Of a stretch of DNA of 20,088 nt, positions 1 to 7,081 are shown one piece after another. Within the stretch, counting starts at the first letter, position 1. Each line of letters begins with the position of its first letter. Made by a program: the position numbers and the translations under genes. The stretch spans positions 1-20,088 of the forward strand of contig CANCYO010000055.1 in NCBI GenBank assembly GCA_947382415.1, given 5' to 3'. Origin of the DNA: an uncultured Lachnospiraceae bacterium. Lineage in GTDB: Bacteria; Bacillota; Clostridia; Lachnospirales; Lachnospiraceae. The notes below the pieces were generated by a model. That model searched no databases and was not told where the DNA came from. It saw nothing but the letters and a program-made list of their open reading frames with translations.

Positions 1-33
1 TGGATTGCCTGCCAATGCAATTTTAATAGACAT
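1..33 (-). CDS. feoB: FeoB ferrous iron transporter, first 11 codons (partial)
   Basis: Only the N-terminus is in the window, reading MSIKIALAGNP from an ATG at position 33. FeoB is a membrane Fe(II) permease with a cytoplasmic G-protein domain. The LAGNP stretch is the usual start of its G1/P-loop (GNPNxGKT), the rest of which lies beyond the left edge. A GGAGTGGAG ribosome binding site sits just upstream. Two feoA genes precede it on the same strand, which supports the call strongly despite the short length. The 112-bp gap to feoA1 carries a separate regulatory site, so feoB may have its own promoter. Confidence 0.85.
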   Translation of the reverse strand, partial: MSIKIALAGNP

Positions 34-108
34 ATCTCCACTCCTTTTTTCCTATATTCTGTCGTACTCTCCCCACGGCAGTTGTATCAGTTGATAAGCC
101 CGTGCTAA

Positions 109-139
109 CATTTATTAGTTACATCTAACTTATGTTCAA
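109..139 (-). promoter_or_regulatory. Candidate feoB promoter with DtxR-like operator
   Basis: A palindrome TTAG-N6-CTAA occupies 115-128. Its spacing matches the core of DtxR/IdeR-type metalloregulator boxes. A possible promoter is TTGAAC (134-139), 16 bp, TAATAA (112-117) on the minus strand; this is a weaker match than the feoA2 promoter. The region 109-131 matches 674-696 at 18 of 23 positions, with differences concentrated in the palindrome centre, as expected for a conserved operator. The identity of the regulator is inferred, since no regulator gene for it is in the window. Confidence 0.6.
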
Positions 140-145
140 AAAAAA

Positions 146-367
146 TTATTCTACAACAACCATCCCGGCGTCTGCCCTGCGAAGCGACAATTCGTACCCC
201 CTCACCGTAATCTCCACAGGATCCCCCAAAGGCGCCACCTTTCTCACATATACCGTCACTCCCCTTGTGATTCCCATGTCCATGATACGTCTCCTGACCG
301 GACCTTCGCCTGTCAGCTTCATCACCGTGACTGTCTCACCCACAGACGTCTCTCTCAGCGTCTTCAT
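146..367 (-). CDS. feoA: FeoA family protein, feoB-proximal copy
   Basis: This 73-residue protein starting MKTLRETSVGETVTVMKL is a FeoA domain, a small SH3-like cytosolic protein that works with FeoB in Fe(II) uptake. The family pattern is visible: G-E-T-V near residue 10, the R-R-R-I-M-D-M-G-I helix/turn around residues 26-33, and the closing strand ITVRGYELSLRR-(A/D) near 53-64. The open frame extends upstream to 451, but ATG at 367 is chosen because AGGAGAGAGG lies just upstream and the longer form would overlap feoA2. The gap to feoA2 is 40 bp, so the two are probably cotranscribed. Its stop is followed by the candidate feoB promoter region. Confidence 0.9.
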   Translation of the reverse strand: MKTLRETSVGETVTVMKLTGEGPVRRRIMDMGITRGVTVYVRKVAPLGDPVEITVRGYELSLRRADAGMVVVE

Positions 368-407
368 GTCCTCTCTCCTCCTTATACTTTTTTGTTTCCG
401 GCAGTTG

Positions 408-617
408 TCAGACCATAATCCGGGCCGCCATGTCCCTGCCGATCGCAACACGGGAATCCTTGACGTTCACAATCAGATTCCCGCCGATACCGGACACGAC
501 CGTAACCTCACCGCCCACCACAAAACCAAGGCTCTGAAGGAATAACCGGACTTCCTCCCTGCCGCCGATCTTTTTAATGATGCAGGGTTCCCCCGCACTT
601 ACCATCGCCAAAGGCAT
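408..617 (-). CDS. feoA: FeoA family protein, promoter-proximal copy
   Basis: This 69-residue protein starts MPLAMVSAGEPCIIKKIGG and has the FeoA fold pattern, with G-G-x-E-E-V-R-x-F-L-Q-S-L-G-F at residues 18-32 and a terminal V-x-x-S-R-V-A-I-G-R-D-M-A strand. It is clearly diverged from the neighbouring FeoA, so the two are distinct subtypes, not a recent duplication. Tandem feoA genes before feoB are common in Clostridia. The start at 617 is the only in-frame ATG; the ribosome binding site is weak (AGAAGATGAGAG). It is the first gene after the iron-type promoter at 682-710 and is expected to be repressed by metal. Confidence 0.88.
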   Translation of the reverse strand: MPLAMVSAGEPCIIKKIGGREEVRLFLQSLGFVVGGEVTVVSGIGGNLIVNVKDSRVAIGRDMAARIMV

Positions 618-679
618 ACTCTCATCTTCTTTCTTATTGTGTTATTTTTATCATTGCAGTAACCTTTAACTTCCATTAA

Positions 680-710
680 TTAGTATATTCTAACTTTGAT
701 TAGTTGTCAA
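680..710 (-). promoter_or_regulatory. feo operon promoter overlapped by DtxR-like operator
   Basis: On the minus strand a near-perfect sigma-A promoter is present: TTGACA at 705-710, a 17-bp spacer and TATACT at 682-687. The palindrome TTAG-TATATT-CTAA (680-693) covers the -10 element. A second imperfect palindrome with TTGGTT/AACTAA ends (about 700-717) covers the -35 element. Repressor binding to either would block RNA polymerase. The box architecture fits DtxR/IdeR/MntR-type regulators in spacing, but not the GC-rich centre of the classical DtxR consensus, so the regulator remains inferred. Confidence 0.78.
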
Positions 711-762
711 TAACCAATTAGGAAAATCTGCCAACTTCCAACTTATAAAACAATCAAGCATA

Positions 763-1209
763 TCACATATCGGATATCTTATTACGTTTCCATCTACGCA
801 TAAAAAAAGCACACACCGCCAGAACACCGGCTCCCGTCGCAAATCCGGCCACATCCAGCCACACGTCCGCCACCGAGGACCAGCGTCCCGCAACCTGAGC
901 CTGAATCGACTCGTCTATCAGCGCAGTCAACACTCCCGCCAGCAGTACATTTCCGCATTGTGACCGTCTCAGCCAGCCGTGCGTCCACAGGACCAGCACC
1001 ACACACATCCCCTCCAGCGCAAATTCCGCAAAATGAGCCTGCTTACGAATGATGTGCTCCGTGACGGGATTTTCCGTCCGGAGCACATCATTTACGATTT
1101 CCGTTACTCTGCCGCTCCTCTCCCCTGAGCGGTCGGCGCTCTGGAGAGAATTGCCCCAGATGAATAAAATTACGACAAACAAAAGCACAAGCGATATCTT
1201 TTTCCTCAA
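763..1209 (-). CDS. VanZ family membrane protein
   Basis: This 148-residue protein has an N-terminal membrane segment (residues 5-18), the VanZ family motif R-K-x-x-H-F-x-E-F at 55-63, two central hydrophobic segments (about 66-77 and 87-98), the D-E-S-I-Q motif at 99-103, G-R-W plus D-V-W-L-D-V-A-G at 108-122, and a last hydrophobic segment at 123-137 before a basic tail. VanZ relatives are small membrane proteins; VanZ itself gives low-level teicoplanin resistance and others are linked to the cell envelope, but the biochemical function is unknown. The start is TTG at 1209, chosen because AGGAG lies 6 nt upstream and no other usable start exists before the family motif. The gap to the upstream secreted protein is 27 bp, so it is probably the last gene of that unit. 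Confidence 0.85.
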   Translation of the reverse strand: MRKKISLVLLFVVILFIWGNSLQSADRSGERSGRVTEIVNDVLRTENPVTEHIIRKQAHFAEFALEGMCVVLVLWTHGWLRRSQCGNVLLAGVLTALIDESIQAQVAGRWSSVADVWLDVAGFATGAGVLAVCAFFMRRWKRNKISDM

Positions 1210-1236
1210 ATCCGTCTCCTCAAGTCATCTGATCAG

Positions 1237-4200
1237 CTACTTGATCCTGATAGTCACCTTGGCCGTAGCATCCTTAATATAGCTGTACCCATAATAATAG
1301 CTGTATTTCACATAACCTGTAAAACTTTTGCCCCGAAGCTGCATTCTCTCATCAGGCATTATGTCAGACTTAAAACGAAGCACCACCTTGGGATCTCCGG
1401 TCACCGCATCCGCAAGATATTCCATCTCAAAATACTCGTCAAAATTATTGGCCATACCGCCCACATTTGCATTCAGAAGCTGTGTGTCATAATCCGGTAT
1501 AAATTCTGCCGGCGCAGCCTTCAGGGTGATATACTCCGACTTCTGAATATCCAGCGTATAAGAGGATGTAATCTTTAACGGTGCGCCCTTATTGACCTTC
1601 ACTGTGATGGCAGCCGGCCTGCACATAAGCTGTCCGTCTCTCATAAACGCAACCCTGTACTGAAAGCTTCCCGTCTTGAGGTCATTTCCCGCATCCGTAT
1701 TCAAAACAAAGGTCCTGTTTGCCGGATCAAAATCACTGATATACAGATCCGGGCCCGACTTGGATATCCTGGCGATCATGATCTCATCATAGCTTCCATA
1801 ATCATACTGATAAGTCAGCTTCTGAGTTGGAACATAGAATTTACCGTCCTGCTGCACAAGCTCGGACTGACTGGTATACCGGTTGCTGTACAGCTTTCCG
1901 TCGAGCAGCTTCAGCGCGGGCGGCGCATCATAGGTTTTATTCCAGCCCACATTAGTAAACTTCAGGGTTCCCGCCATACCGCCGGTAGACACGGTAAGTT
2001 CCGCATCTTTGGCCGTGGGCGTTACCAGAAGATAATCTCCGTCCTTTTTAACCGTACATTTCTTGGTGGTATATCCCATGTCCAGCCAGTCGTTAAAATA
2101 TCTGTTACCCTTGATATTTACGCCCATTCTCAACTTGAACACAGCCCCTTTGGGCGCGCTGTAACGGATCGTCCCGCCTTTGACCGTATAACTGTCCACC
2201 TGGAATCCGTCGCTGGTAAGCTCGGCGAGATAATAGCTGATACTTGTGATACCGGGCTCCGTGATCTTGAGTGTCACGGATTTGGACTTCTTCCCTCCGT
2301 CCTTCGGCGTGGCCTTGATAGTGATGGTAGTACATTTTCTCACATGCAGATAGTTTATCCCATTAGACCGGGAGATATAGGCCGCAGCCGTATTTTTAGA
2401 ATTGTCAGCAGGAGTGATGGTGACATAATCGCTGATATCATTGCCGTCCTTATCCTGCACCACGATCACGGTGTTGTCTGCATCCGCAGCCGTGAGTTCA
2501 TATTTATTGCCGGCCTTAAGCCAGTGACCGTGACCGTCCCCAATGCGTATATACGCGGGCACCTTCGCAGTATTTACAATCTGCACAAACGCCGTGGCCG
2601 TGGCTTCGTTTCCCGCAAAATCCGCCGCCGTGATCACGATGGCAATATAGTTTTTGCTGGTGTCCGAATCCACATAAAATCCCTTCTTCACGGTGACTTT
2701 TCCGTTTTTGTTCACGGATACATTGTTTTTTACATTATCCGTAGGATCTGTCACCGTCAAATCCGTTCCGTTTAACACAGCCGACCGGATCTCATAACTA
2801 AACTTCTGACTCTTAGCCTTCTTATTGTCGTAGTAGCCCCGCCCCACGGGAGCAGCGTTAAATGTTATATTCTTATTGTTCACCGCTGCCTGCGTGGTGA
2901 TGGCGGTAGTATCGATATACCAGATACCTGCCTGCACCGTCAGCGTAAAGGAGGTATTGGCCTGATACAGCGTACCGCCCTGAGGCGATCCGTTTGTGGC
3001 TTCCTCGCCCACTCCGGCATAGACCACCACCTTGTATTTGCCGGGCGCCACACTGGATGCCGCCGATAGATACAGTTCATCATTGTCATTCCGGAAGGTA
3101 CAGGTCAGTCCCGCACAGACCGCTCCCCTGCTGTCATAGGCCACCGCCGTCAGATCGTGGAGGTAGCTGGCCTTCTTACTGTATTTGACAGTACCCGCGA
3201 GCACATCCTTCTGCCCTGTATAGATCGTTGTTTTCTTTTTGGTAAAGCCCAGCTTATCCTCATAATAAAGATTTCTGGTGGCAAAGCTTTTCGTGATGGT
3301 ATTGCCCGAAAGTTCAGCCCAAAGCGGCTCTGAAACCGGCGTATCCTCATCGGGAATCTCCAATCTTTTGTCAATGTGCACCATTCTCACGGAAAACTCA
3401 TACAGACAGGCCGTGGGCGCAGAGAGATCTCCCGCGTTTACCTGAATCGACTTGCTCTGGGCATTGCTGTTCTCCGTCTTTGGAATATAATAATACAGCG
3501 GCTCAGCCGACGAACCTGCCGGGAGTTCTTCACCCTCCCGCGGTGTCGCCGTCACACACACCTCATAAAATACAGCCTCTTTCTCCGTGCCGTCGCTGCC
3601 GTTTTTCACCGCCGTAAAATTCAGCACAATCTCTTTGTAACCCTGAGCGCTGCTGGAGAAACCTGTGAGTTTCAATCCCGCCGCTCCGGAGAGCTTCGCC
3701 CGCCGCTCCGCGCCATAAGCGATGGCAAAATCCGCCTGATCCGGATCGACTACCACAAAATCCGTCTGCTCCTCCACAGTAAAAGAATACCGGTTGTCAT
3801 CGTCCAGCTCCATGGCCACATAAACGGCGTTGCCCTTCTCATCCCGGGTCACTCTGGCCAGCGCCAGTCCGGGCTTTTCCACTTTAATAAGCACTTCGCT
3901 CCCAAGCTGGGCCATCCCGTCCGAGTCAATGCCCGAGACACTGGCGTCACCCTCTACGGCTACGGACACCAGATCTCTTTCCGGCACAAATGACACCGGC
4001 AGCGGCTCCGTCTTCGCGGTGGACAACTCGGTCAGCCTCAAACCATAATGATATACCCATCTGCCATCCACCAGATCTCTGTCCTGCTTCTCCTCCAGGA
4101 TATCAGAGAGCTCCTCCGGGATCTCCAGCCTGTATCCATAGCGGACTGCCGCGTCAAACACAAGCTCCTGTGCGGCCTTCACATCCACCCGCCAGACAGT

Positions 4201-4515
4201 GTCTGCCGCCACATGCTTCAGAGGCGTAACCCCCACCGCATCGGGAACGGTGATGATCACCTCGCCCCGGCTGTCAGGAAAGGTCACATACTGCCAGACA
4301 GCCTGCCCGCCTCCGGCATCGGTCAGTCCGCCCTGCTCCGTTCCGATGTCGGTGCCGTCTCCTGTTCCCGCAACCTGCTCCTCCGGATCCGCTGTTGAAA
4401 GCAGCTCCTCCTGCAGGCCCACCTCTGATGCATCAGCCTGAAAATCAGGCAGGGAGCCCGCCAGCAGCACTGCCGCCAAGACTCCCGAAAGAATTTTCTT
4501 TATGTAAATTCTCAT
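1237..4515 (-). CDS. Large secreted protein of unknown function
   Basis: The protein is about 1092 residues. It has a typical Sec signal peptide: basic start MRIYIKK, a hydrophobic core to about residue 22, and likely cleavage after ADA near residue 29. An acidic Gly/Thr-rich linker follows (about 35-70). The remainder is a long series of beta-strand-rich segments with Ig-like character; around residue 630 the phrase A-D-F-A-G-N-E-A-T-A resembles bacterial Ig/cadherin-like domains, and later strands such as KSVTLKIT alternate in the same way. The C-terminus is Tyr-rich. I see no LPXTG sorting signal, SLH domain, choline-binding repeats or catalytic motif, so the means of attachment and function are unknown. 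ATG at 4515 is preferred over 4521 because GGGAG is 7 nt from the former and only 1 nt from the latter. It follows the kinase gene after 27 bp. Confidence 0.85.
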   Translation of the reverse strand: MRIYIKKILSGVLAAVLLAGSLPDFQADASEVGLQEELLSTADPEEQVAGTGDGTDIGTEQGGLTDAGGGQAVWQYVTFPDSRGEVIITVPDAVGVTPLKHVAADTVWRVDVKAAQELVFDAAVRYGYRLEIPEELSDILEEKQDRDLVDGRWVYHYGLRLTELSTAKTEPLPVSFVPERDLVSVAVEGDASVSGIDSDGMAQLGSEVLIKVEKPGLALARVTRDEKGNAVYVAMELDDDNRYSFTVEEQTDFVVVDPDQADFAIAYGAERRAKLSGAAGLKLTGFSSSAQGYKEIVLNFTAVKNGSDGTEKEAVFYEVCVTATPREGEELPAGSSAEPLYYYIPKTENSNAQSKSIQVNAGDLSAPTACLYEFSVRMVHIDKRLEIPDEDTPVSEPLWAELSGNTITKSFATRNLYYEDKLGFTKKKTTIYTGQKDVLAGTVKYSKKASYLHDLTAVAYDSRGAVCAGLTCTFRNDNDELYLSAASSVAPGKYKVVVYAGVGEEATNGSPQGGTLYQANTSFTLTVQAGIWYIDTTAITTQAAVNNKNITFNAAPVGRGYYDNKKAKSQKFSYEIRSAVLNGTDLTVTDPTDNVKNNVSVNKNGKVTVKKGFYVDSDTSKNYIAIVITAADFAGNEATATAFVQIVNTAKVPAYIRIGDGHGHWLKAGNKYELTAADADNTVIVVQDKDGNDISDYVTITPADNSKNTAAAYISRSNGINYLHVRKCTTITIKATPKDGGKKSKSVTLKITEPGITSISYYLAELTSDGFQVDSYTVKGGTIRYSAPKGAVFKLRMGVNIKGNRYFNDWLDMGYTTKKCTVKKDGDYLLVTPTAKDAELTVSTGGMAGTLKFTNVGWNKTYDAPPALKLLDGKLYSNRYTSQSELVQQDGKFYVPTQKLTYQYDYGSYDEIMIARISKSGPDLYISDFDPANRTFVLNTDAGNDLKTGSFQYRVAFMRDGQLMCRPAAITVKVNKGAPLKITSSYTLDIQKSEYITLKAAPAEFIPDYDTQLLNANVGGMANNFDEYFEMEYLADAVTGDPKVVLRFKSDIMPDERMQLRGKSFTGYVKYSYYYGYSYIKDATAKVTIRIK

Positions 4516-4542
4516 AGCCATACTCCCTATAAAACAAATGAC

Positions 4543-5628
4543 TTACCGCTTGATGTCATAGTTCATATTCATCAGATTGCGGATGGCCTTCTCATCGTCC
4601 GTGATATTGGCGTCGCCGTGGATGGTATGCTTAATCACACTGCTTGCCACCGCAAAATTAATCATATCCATAGCCTTATAATCATGCATGATCGCATAGA
4701 TCAGACCTGAGGCAAAGGCGTCCCCTCCGCCCACGCGGTCCAGGATATTGAATGTAAACAGCTTACTCTCAAAGGTGTGGCCCTCATACCACATATAGGC
4801 CTTCAGGCTGTTCTCGCTGCCGCTGTGAGCATAGCGCACATGCCGCGCAATACATTTTAAATTGGGATAGCGCTCCACAAAGGCCTTGAACACCTCGTCC
4901 TGCTGCTCATAGGTAGGCTGCAGCGGCACATTGTCCTTCCAGTCTCCCTTGCTGTGGTCATTTTCATCCCTCCAGAGATGATAGGGCTCAATACCCATCA
5001 GCACATCCACATAGGGCAGACATTTCGTACAAAAATCTCTGGCCTCCTCCCATGTCCACAGGAGGCTTCGGAAATTGCCGTCAAAGCTCACGGTAAGCCC
5101 TTTCTCCTTGGCCTTGCGCAGGCAGTCCAGAACCAACTGTGCACAATTTTCGCTCAGAGCAGGCGTGATACCGCTCAGATGCAGCCAGTCAAATTCCTCC
5201 AGCAGGGCGTCCAGATCCACCCTGGAAAAATCATATTCCGACATGGCGCTGTGCTTTCTGTCATAAGTCACCTTGCTGGCGCGGATGCCGTAGCCGGTCT
5301 CCAGATAATAGGTTCCCAGACGATGGGTGGGCGTCTCCTCCGGCGAGCTCAGAATAACAGGCGTACAATGCACATCATTGCTCCTAAGCATCCTGATGGC
5401 GCTCTTACCCAGACTGTTGTTGGGTACCACGGAAAAGAAAGTGCTGTCCACACCCAGATTAGCCAGAGCCAGAGCGATATTGGCCTCGCTGCCGCCATAG
5501 CTCGCCTCGAAGGTATTGGTCATTCTTATCTTCTCATAATTAGGCGGTGTAAGCCGCAGCATAATCTCTCCCACCGCCAAAAATTTAACATCTGCATGTT
5601 CCGCCAACAAAGGATTTCTATGTTCCAT
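4543..5628 (-). CDS. kdgK: PfkB-family sugar kinase, probable 2-keto-3-deoxygluconate kinase
   Basis: This 361-residue ribokinase/PfkB-family protein would phosphorylate a sugar acid using ATP, most likely 2-dehydro-3-deoxygluconate from hexuronate breakdown. Visible motifs are the first PfkB signature Y-G-G-S-E-A-N-I-A-L-A-L-A-N-L-G at 44-59 and the second signature D-R-V-G-G-G-D-A-F-A-S-G at about 297-308, with Asp303 the expected catalytic base. The GEIMLRLTPP start at 20-29 is typical of KdgK. At 361 residues it is longer than the roughly 310-340 residues of many KdgK proteins. No kdgA aldolase or uronate pathway gene lies nearby, so the substrate is inferred; fructokinase-type activity is the alternative. 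It is the first gene after the promoter at 5697-5726. Confidence 0.82.
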   Translation of the reverse strand: MEHRNPLLAEHADVKFLAVGEIMLRLTPPNYEKIRMTNTFEASYGGSEANIALALANLGVDSTFFSVVPNNSLGKSAIRMLRSNDVHCTPVILSSPEETPTHRLGTYYLETGYGIRASKVTYDRKHSAMSEYDFSRVDLDALLEEFDWLHLSGITPALSENCAQLVLDCLRKAKEKGLTVSFDGNFRSLLWTWEEARDFCTKCLPYVDVLMGIEPYHLWRDENDHSKGDWKDNVPLQPTYEQQDEVFKAFVERYPNLKCIARHVRYAHSGSENSLKAYMWYEGHTFESKLFTFNILDRVGGGDAFASGLIYAIMHDYKAMDMINFAVASSVIKHTIHGDANITDDEKAIRNLMNMNYDIKR

Positions 5629-5649
5629 AAGCTTCGCCTTTCCCCGTCC

Positions 5650-5667
5650 GGCCGCCTTGGCGCGGCC
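5650..5667 (-). promoter_or_regulatory. GC-rich hairpin in the kdgK leader
   Basis: An inverted repeat GGCCGC-CTTGGC-GCGGCC lies in the transcribed leader, 22 nt upstream of the kdgK start codon. Its 6-bp all-GC stem would be stable in the mRNA. There is no U-tract, so it is not a terminator. It may affect mRNA stability or translation; its role is unknown. Confidence 0.45.
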
Positions 5668-5696
5668 CGCCGGTCTCCTTGCCTTCTACTGTTTTC

Positions 5697-5726
5697 ATTA
5701 TACAAAATCCCGCCGCTGTGCGTCAA
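5697..5726 (-). promoter_or_regulatory. Promoter of the kdgK unit
   Basis: On the minus strand TTGACG (5721-5726), an 18-bp spacer and a perfect TATAAT (5697-5702) form a strong sigma-A promoter. It would transcribe the kinase, the secreted protein and vanZ. No promoter was seen in the short gaps between those genes. Confidence 0.8.
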
Positions 5727-5795
5727 CCTAAATATCCTGTTAAATCCGGCAGATCGTCTTAAGAATCAATAAACTCAGGTCAAACCTTCCCAATT

Positions 5796-6134
5796 TTAAG
5801 GAATGCATTCATTTTTGCCGTTTTTCTGTTTATACTCTGTTCCCCACGCTACCATAGCGTCCAGAATTGGTTTGAGACTGTTTCCTGTTTCTGTCAAGGT
5901 ATATTCTACCCGCGGCGGTACTTCAGGATATACTTTTCGTGTGAGTAAACCGCTGTTTTCCATTGAACGTAAATTTGCAGTCAAAACCTTTTGAGACACA
6001 TTCCCGATAGATTTTTTTAGTTCTCCAAACCGCTTTGTACCGCCTAATAAATCGCGGATAATCAACACCTTCCAGCGGTCGCTGATCAGCATTAAAGTAG
6101 TTTCTACCGGACAGTCAGGTAAATTCTTTTCCAT
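5796..6134 (-). CDS. HxlR-family transcriptional regulator
   Basis: This 112-residue winged-helix protein matches the HxlR family over its whole length. Visible signatures are C-P-V-E at 8-11, the helix S-D-R-W-K-V-L-I-I-R-D-L at 18-29, R-F-G-E-L at 35-39, S-Q-K-V-L-T-A-N-L-R at 47-56, and the wing R-K-V-Y-P-E-V-P-P-R-V-E-Y at 66-78. Cys8 is at the position used for redox or electrophile sensing in members such as YodB and CatR. It is divergently transcribed from the NAD(P)-binding protein gene at 6282 and probably represses both. GAGGG lies 5 nt upstream of its ATG. The effector is unknown. Confidence 0.92.
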   Translation of the reverse strand: MEKNLPDCPVETTLMLISDRWKVLIIRDLLGGTKRFGELKKSIGNVSQKVLTANLRSMENSGLLTRKVYPEVPPRVEYTLTETGNSLKPILDAMVAWGTEYKQKNGKNECIP

Positions 6135-6169
6135 GAAAACCCTCTTTTCTCCACAATAATTCCTTTTTG

Positions 6170-6201
6170 GTAACTATGGCACAATATTGTGCTTACTTTA
6201 C
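6170..6201. promoter_or_regulatory. Symmetric operator candidate in the hxlR intergenic region
   Basis: A perfect 14-bp palindrome GCACAATATTGTGC (6179-6192) is flanked at equal distance by GTAA (6170-6173) and TTAC (6198-6201), so the full site is GTAA-N5-palindrome-N5-TTAC. It lies between the divergent genes and overlaps the -35 element of the candidate promoter for the plus-strand gene. HxlR regulators bind as dimers to dyad sites in such positions. Binding by the adjacent HxlR protein is inferred. Confidence 0.7.
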
Positions 6202-6225
6202 TTTTTTTCCGTATAGACATATTCT
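6197..6225 (+). promoter_or_regulatory. Candidate promoter of the NAD(P)-binding protein gene
   Basis: TTTACT (6197-6202), 17 bp and TATTCT (6220-6225) form a moderate sigma-A promoter. Its -35 element overlaps the right half of the dyad at 6170-6201, which fits repression by the divergent HxlR protein. Confidence 0.55.
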
Positions 6226-6281
6226 AATCTCAGAGGCGGGAAAAAGCAAGCCGCAAAAAAACAATTCTGGAGGAAAAAACT

Positions 6282-6911
6282 ATGAAAATCGCAGTTATTT
6301 GTGCAAATGGCAAAGCAGGAAAGCTGATCGTTCAGGAAGCTGTGGCAAGAGGAGCAGACACTACCGCTGTTGTCCGCGGCGAAAACCGGTCGGCAGCAAC
6401 AAAAGTCATCAAAAAGGACCTGTTTGACCTGACTGCAGCCGATCTAGAGGGCTTTGATGTTGTGATCGACGCTTTCGGAGCATGGACACCGGAAACTCTT
6501 CCGCTGCACAGCACTTCTCTGAAGCATCTCTGCAACCTTATAAGCGGCAAGGATACAAGGCTCCTTGTTGTCGGCGGCGCCGGCAGCCTGTATGTCAACC
6601 CGGAACATACCGTACAGGTAATGGACGGCGCAGACTTCCCTGAAATGTTCAAACCGCTTGCTTCTAACATGGGCAAAGCGCTTGACGAACTTCGTGCCAG
6701 AACGGATGTAAAATGGACCTATATCAGCCCTGCCGGAGATTTTCAGGCCGACGGAATAAGAAAAGGACAATACATCTTAGGCGGAGAAGAACTGACATTG
6801 AACTCCAGGGGAGAAAGCGTGATCAGTTACGCCGACTATGCGGTGGCCATGGTTGATGAAGCCTTAAACGGCAACCACATACAGCAGAGAATTTCCGTTG
6901 TGGCAGAATAA
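6282..6911 (+). CDS. NAD(P)-binding atypical SDR / NmrA-like protein
   Basis: The 209-residue protein begins with a Rossmann strand MKIAVICANGKAGKLIVQEA, where N-G-K-A-G at 9-13 takes the place of the usual G-x-x-G-x-x-G dinucleotide loop. V-V-R-G near 30-33 is the second-strand region, V-V-I-D-A-F-G near residue 60 and L-L-V-V-G-G-A-G-S near 95-103 are later Rossmann strands, and T-Y-I-S-P-A-G-D-F near 145-153 is typical of NmrA/YwnB-like atypical short-chain dehydrogenases. The Tyr-x-x-x-Lys pair of classical SDR enzymes is not seen, so catalytic activity is uncertain. The ribosome binding site TGGAGG precedes ATG. With the divergent HxlR regulator it suggests a stress- or electrophile-responsive reductase; the substrate is unknown. 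Confidence 0.85.
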   Translation: MKIAVICANGKAGKLIVQEAVARGADTTAVVRGENRSAATKVIKKDLFDLTAADLEGFDVVIDAFGAWTPETLPLHSTSLKHLCNLISGKDTRLLVVGGAGSLYVNPEHTVQVMDGADFPEMFKPLASNMGKALDELRARTDVKWTYISPAGDFQADGIRKGQYILGGEELTLNSRGESVISYADYAVAMVDEALNGNHIQQRISVVAE

Positions 6912-6950
6912 ACAAAGCCAATAAAATCAAATCCAATAAACCTTTCATTG

Positions 6951-6991
6951 AAAAAAGGGCATCCGGCAGTATCCAATACCGCCAGATGCCC
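6951..6991. terminator. Bidirectional rho-independent terminator
   Basis: Inverted repeat GGGCATC (6957-6963) with GATGCCC (6985-6991), extended inward by further pairs around a short loop. On the minus strand it is followed at once by six T (6951-6956), making a good terminator for rpsO-pnp. On the plus strand it is followed by a T-rich stretch and can also end the NAD(P)-binding protein transcript. Confidence 0.85.
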
Positions 6992-7017
6992 TGATTATTT
7001 TATGATCTGTATCGCAC

Positions 7018-7077
7018 TGTGACACATTGCATTGTGACGCAGTGTATTGTGACACATTACCCTTTGACATATCACAG
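7018..7077. repeat. Degenerate 15-bp tandem repeat downstream of pnp
   Basis: Three consecutive 15-bp units start at 7018, 7033 and 7048, each beginning TGTGAC; the first reads TGTGACACATTGCAT. A weaker fourth unit (TTTGACATATCACAG) starts at 7063. The array lies in the 3' untranslated region of pnp, four bases past its stop codon and before the terminator at 6951-6991. No function is known. Confidence 0.7.
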
Positions 7078-7081
7078 CCAC

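Noticed and set aside
618..762. Terminator for vanZ
   Set aside because: AT-rich partial inverted repeats are present near 755-780, but no stable GC stem followed by a T-tract could be found.
3376..3993. 205-codon plus-strand ORF, Arg/His-rich
   Set aside because: It is antisense to the large secreted protein gene, with composition typical of a reversed reading frame.
4954..5772. 272-codon plus-strand ORF
   Set aside because: It is antisense to kdgK, which has clear PfkB motifs, and carries no protein signature.
7018..7077. CRISPR-like array
   Set aside because: Units are 15 bp and contiguous with no spacers, and no cas genes are present.
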